Positions 9,441-12,205 of a stretch of 12,205 bases of DNA are shown here, one piece after another. The notes beneath the pieces were generated by a model. It worked only from the letters and a program-made list of their open reading frames with translations, was not told the origin of the DNA and made no database searches. The position numbers and the translations under genes were made by a program. The stretch spans positions 1-12,205 of the forward strand of contig JAYMGJ010000825.1 of assembly GCA_037178675.1 (NCBI GenBank), given 5' to 3'. Numbering within the stretch: the stretch's first letter is position 1; every line of letters starts with the position of its first letter. Source of the stretch: Scleroderma bovista (Eukaryota > Basidiomycota > Agaricomycetes > Boletales > Sclerodermataceae).

Positions 9441-12065
9441 CTAGAGCAATTCAACTAGCACATCATCCATACCCATCGCCACATTGTCACCATCATCGGT
9501 CGTTTGTTCTGTGTCTCCTCCCCCCTCTAACTTGCCTCATGCAGCCTTTTCCATTAATTCGTGTCCCCTTTCCATCAAGTCTGGAATTTCATGTCGGCTT
9601 TTCCTACCCTCTCGTATGTCATGGGGCGAGTTTGTTTCAAACCTAGCCATCAATGCCCCAAATGTCTTGGTCATGTTTGGATCAGAGTGTCTTATGCTAA
9701 GGTGTGTGTGCAGGAAGCTCTTCTGTACCATCACTTGGGCATTCTGATATGCCTGAACCAATGGCGATTCAAGCAAGATGCAGTCAACTGTCCGATTCGA
9801 TCCTTTCCCTCCATTCTTCACCTATGTACTCCCTTGTCAGCAAGCAAAGATATGGTGGTATGTGATTCGTCTTACTTGCCTTTGTAAACAAGTTATTCAA
9901 CTCAACACACCAATCAACAGCTCGCCATTTCATTGGTGTCCCACTCGGATTCACAAGCCAGTGATACCGCACGGTGTGCCTATAGTACATTAGAGTCAGT
10001 CTCATCTGACACCATTTTGGGATTTCAACACAGTACCACAGTTGAGCCAGATAGACAAAGTGAATGTGGATGAGGAAATTCGTCATATGGGTTGCATATT
10101 TGTGTTTTCCGACAGCCTTGAGAATCGGGATCCACTGCACGATACATGTTTCGACTCACCCAATATTGCCTTTGTTCATTGCATGGGACAGCTCCTCATA
10201 CAGAAGGAAGTATCGTTGCATCAACAATGCATTCTCGTACTGTATGTCTTGTTCCTTTTCTGGCTTCCACTTCATGCGATGCAACTGATGCCCAGCAACA
10301 TATGTTAGGGCGAGGTCGCTTGCCATGGCCTCCACCTCATCCAATGTTGGCGTGGATGCAGCAAAAGCCTTGAGGCTTTCAAACCCCAACTTCTTGACAT
10401 GAACCCTCCAGCAGTCGAGTCGCCGACATATCCCAGCATGTCCTATTAATTGGTGTGTCTGTCAAAACCCAGGTTTTGTACAGAATAACCCAGTCTCTTT
10501 AGGGTGTAAAGTTGAGATGTCATACATGAGACTGGTCTCATCCTCGCGTGCGGCAGGTGGCTGAATGAAACAGCGCCAAAGTGCGTCTGCGCAGGCCATC
10601 TTCATGTGAAAGAGGCCAGGTATGAACTGTACATGTCGAAATTGATCCCATGGAGTATTCTCTATCGAGCGCTGTGACTGTACAGCCTGAAGTCGTTCCC
10701 CTGTCCCAAGGTCGCCGTGCACGAGGACCACGTATTGCGAGATATCCGGGGCATCAAGACTTTCCATCGCAATTTCTGCAGGGTCATAGATGCCCCCCTG
10801 TCGAAGGAGTTCGACCACAGCCTGTATGTTCCCACTCACTGAAGAGTTATTGACGTCCATTGCTCAAGCAGTGGTAATTTCTGTCTTGACCAAAGGTATT
10901 TCGTCAATGACCTCTGGCTCTGTCAGTTCATTGATGTAGCAGCGGAAATAATCAGGTCCATAACTGCACAGATCTTTCAAGAACACCCAGGAGTTGAATT
11001 CACTGCGCCGCAACGAGTTAGAACCTGGCAGTTCAGGATGTATGGTGAGAAGGTTTCACCAAGTTCTCTTGGACTGTAAGCTTTCATCTGAGCTCAGGTT
11101 TAATGGCGATCGCTTCCACAGTTCCTCGGCACATTTCAGATCATCAGGAGTGGTTCCATGCATGAGGGGGAATAAAAGCCCCAAGGTCAAGTGCTTGAGT
11201 GAGTTGTTTGTCTTTTCAGCGGTTGGAACATGTGATTTTAGGTCAATGTCGAAATTATCATATGCATAGGCAGCAAGAAGGGATTGCCCAAGTGTGCGTA
11301 AGTTATTTGCCGACTCAATAGACAGTGATCTAACTGCAGCATTGATAGATTTGGTCGATATTGAAATCCCAATGCGCGTGAGAGTTTTGATGACCTTCTG
11401 TGGGGTATGCGCAGATTGGAAGAAGACCCCAAGCATACTCTGCAGCGCATTTGCTTTCCGGTTTCTGCTTTGCATGATTATTATGCTTGTAATGACGGTG
11501 CGTTTCTGATTCAAACAAGCTCAGTTCTACTACCAGAATTTTAGAGTGACGGAGGTGCACCAACAATCATTGAAATTGTGATGTGGCGTTGCGCCGATGA
11601 TTTCCGGCCCCATTCTGCAGTTAGTCCACTGATAAATCCCTCCAAGTCTATCTCATCAATGGCATCCCAGTAGCTTGTATCCAAGTCGTTATCCCTGCCC
11701 ACTTCCCCATCATTCTCGTCGTTAGAACCAGGCCCATCGCCCAACAATGTGCCAAGCATCTGCCATAGTCCTGGAGCAGTGGCCTCCATGTCCCGAGCCA
11801 TATCTTCAAGTGAGAAGTCCTCAAGCTGCTTTGTGGTCGCACTCCATGCACCAAAATGCCATCCGCTATCTCCAGAGGTGAGTATCTTGAGTTCCTTCCG
11901 GTATGTTTCGTGTACTATCTCTCTTGCTTGTCTTGTCAGCAATGATTTGTTGCCTGATGGGTGATCATCATATCGCGTTGTGGAGAGTAATGACTGTAGG
12001 AACTGAGATACTGTGCACCCACACTTTTCGAGGGCTTTGATCGCGCTATCCACTGATGATTGCAT
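9441..12065 (-). pseudogene. DUF6589-type protein, putative DDE transposase of the element (inactivated)
   Basis: Exons on the minus strand: 12065-11565, 11505-10037, 9979-9880 and 9821-9441, about 816 codons with matching phases. An in-frame ATG at 12137 inside the repeat would add 24 residues. Introns: 11564-11506 (GTTGGT donor, as in U2AF), 10036-9980, and 9879-9822 (GC donor). The N-terminus is helical, followed by an acidic stretch (EIDLEG). Conserved-looking blocks are NALQSMLGVFFQS, AYAYDNFDIDLKS (D250/D253), VHGDLGTGERLQA (D432), FIPGLFHMKMACADALWR, YHWLVNPSG and VDWCVELNNLFTK (E683), then GGKGSNRTVDCILLESPLVQ. I recall this as DUF6589, abundant in mushroom genomes. The D-D-E spacing suggests an RNase H-like nuclease, which is inference. 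In-frame TGA codons sit at 11058-11056, 10866-10864, 10464-10462, 10158-10156 and 9539-9537. The frame continues intact through each. Confidence 0.82.
9822..9879 (-). other. GC-AG intron in the DUF6589-type gene (58 bp)
   Basis: The donor reads AAG|GCAAGT, the strong consensus typical of rare GC-AG introns, and the acceptor is ACATAG. Splicing joins ELNNLFTK to VKNGGKGSN in frame. Without it, the frame runs into a non-conserved stretch and a stop. A GCTGAC branch-like sequence lies about 20 bases before the acceptor. Confidence 0.75.
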
Positions 12066-12123
12066 TGTGAATCGCTTGGAATGCTTACAAAGTAAACTAC
12101 ATGGTGCGGCACTTTTTCGGGTG

Positions 12124-12205
12124 ATCACATGTATCATTGTCCGGTGATCCCGAATTAATGTGTATTATCTAATGCTGTTCTGTTTATTGACCTGCAGACC
12201 CATTT
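12124..12205 (-). repeat. Right terminal inverted repeat of the RecQ/DUF6589 element
   Basis: Inverted partner of 6835-6916 (80/82 identical), ending at the last base of the window. An in-frame ATG of the DUF6589 gene (12137) lies inside it, so the repeat may supply promoter and leader, or even the first codons. Confidence 0.93.

Larger units (their letters stand above)
6835..12205. mobile_element. Two-gene TIR element carrying a RecQ-like helicase and a DUF6589-type putative transposase (about 5.37 kb)
   Basis: The block is bounded by perfectly opposed inverted repeats (6835-6916 and 12124-12205; 80 of 82 positions match). It contains two convergent multi-exon genes that fill the interior: RecQ-like on plus, DUF6589-like on minus. 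The start codons lie about 10 bp (helicase) and 59 bp (DUF6589) inside the repeats, and the stop codons are 4 bp apart. There is essentially no spare DNA, which argues for a self-contained unit and not for chance flanking repeats. Both genes carry stops, so this copy is non-autonomous now. The right repeat reaches the last base of the window, so the element could be slightly longer, and the target-site duplication is out of view. I do not recognise it as a named transposon superfamily. Confidence 0.85.

Noticed and set aside
10140..10158. GTGAGT at 10159-10154 (minus) as a splice donor that would remove the TGA at 10158
   Set aside because: The nearest acceptor gives an intron of about 20 nt. 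The sequence after the stop (VETCIV then WIPILKA) continues in the same frame and looks like the family, so a nonsense change is more likely.
7492..11058. TGA codons as recoded amino acids (Trp or selenocysteine) or as edited stops in the element's genes
   Set aside because: All positions fit Arg from CGA, not Trp. The host U2AF gene uses ordinary codons. A-to-I editing of TGA would give Trp. The helicase also has a real frameshift, so simple inactivation explains the data better.
6835..12205. Helitron or subtelomeric TLH helicase block
   Set aside because: There is no Rep/HUH domain, and long inverted repeats bound the block, unlike a Helitron. No telomeric repeats are present, and a housekeeping gene and gypsy/CACTA insertions flank it. 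Subtelomeric location cannot be excluded from one window.

Overview
The window looks like nuclear DNA of a basidiomycete fungus, most likely an Agaricomycete. The reasons are a U2AF65-type splicing-factor gene with many 48-60 bp introns, a chromovirus-like Ty3/gypsy pol of the kind common in mushrooms, and two protein families (a RecQ-like helicase with a zinc knuckle, and a DUF6589-like protein) that I associate with expanded families in Agaricomycetes. No database was searched. All family names come from motifs read by eye and from knowledge of the families.

Layout. (1) 1-3047, minus strand: the 3' part of a Ty3/gypsy pol (end of RT, RNase H, zinc-binding domain, integrase core, integrase C-terminal region). 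It is cut at the RT active-site motif and runs off the left edge of the window. (2) 476-1197: a 722-bp non-autonomous CACTA-type element inside the integrase. It has about 255-bp inverted arms beginning CACTR, a 3-bp TAG duplication, and exact restoration of the integrase frame on excision. (3) 3048-4157: no gene recognised. (4) 4158-6527, minus strand: a U2AF large-subunit gene (RS region, U2AF35-binding Trp, RRM1, RRM2, UHM) with a TATA-like box and a pyrimidine-rich leader upstream. Several C-to-T-type changes at functional arginines and an in-frame TAA in the RS region raise the question of whether this copy is fully functional. (5) 6835-12205: a two-gene element bounded by 82-bp terminal inverted repeats (80/82 identical).

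The last block is the main discovery. Between the inverted repeats lie just two convergent multi-exon genes that fill the interior: a RecQ-family helicase (plus, 6926-9436) and a DUF6589-type protein (minus, about 12065-9441). Their stop codons are 4 bp apart and their start codons lie at or just inside the repeats. The DUF6589 protein has D...D...E residues in places that suggest an RNase H-like (DDE) transposase, which would make this a transposon that carries its own RecQ helicase. Both genes are dead in this copy. The DUF6589 gene has five in-frame stops and the helicase two. All seven are TGA where CGA (Arg) would be expected, and the helicase also has one frameshift. The pattern fits deamination of methylated CpG on both strands. 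The right repeat ends exactly at the window edge, so the target-site duplication cannot be read here.
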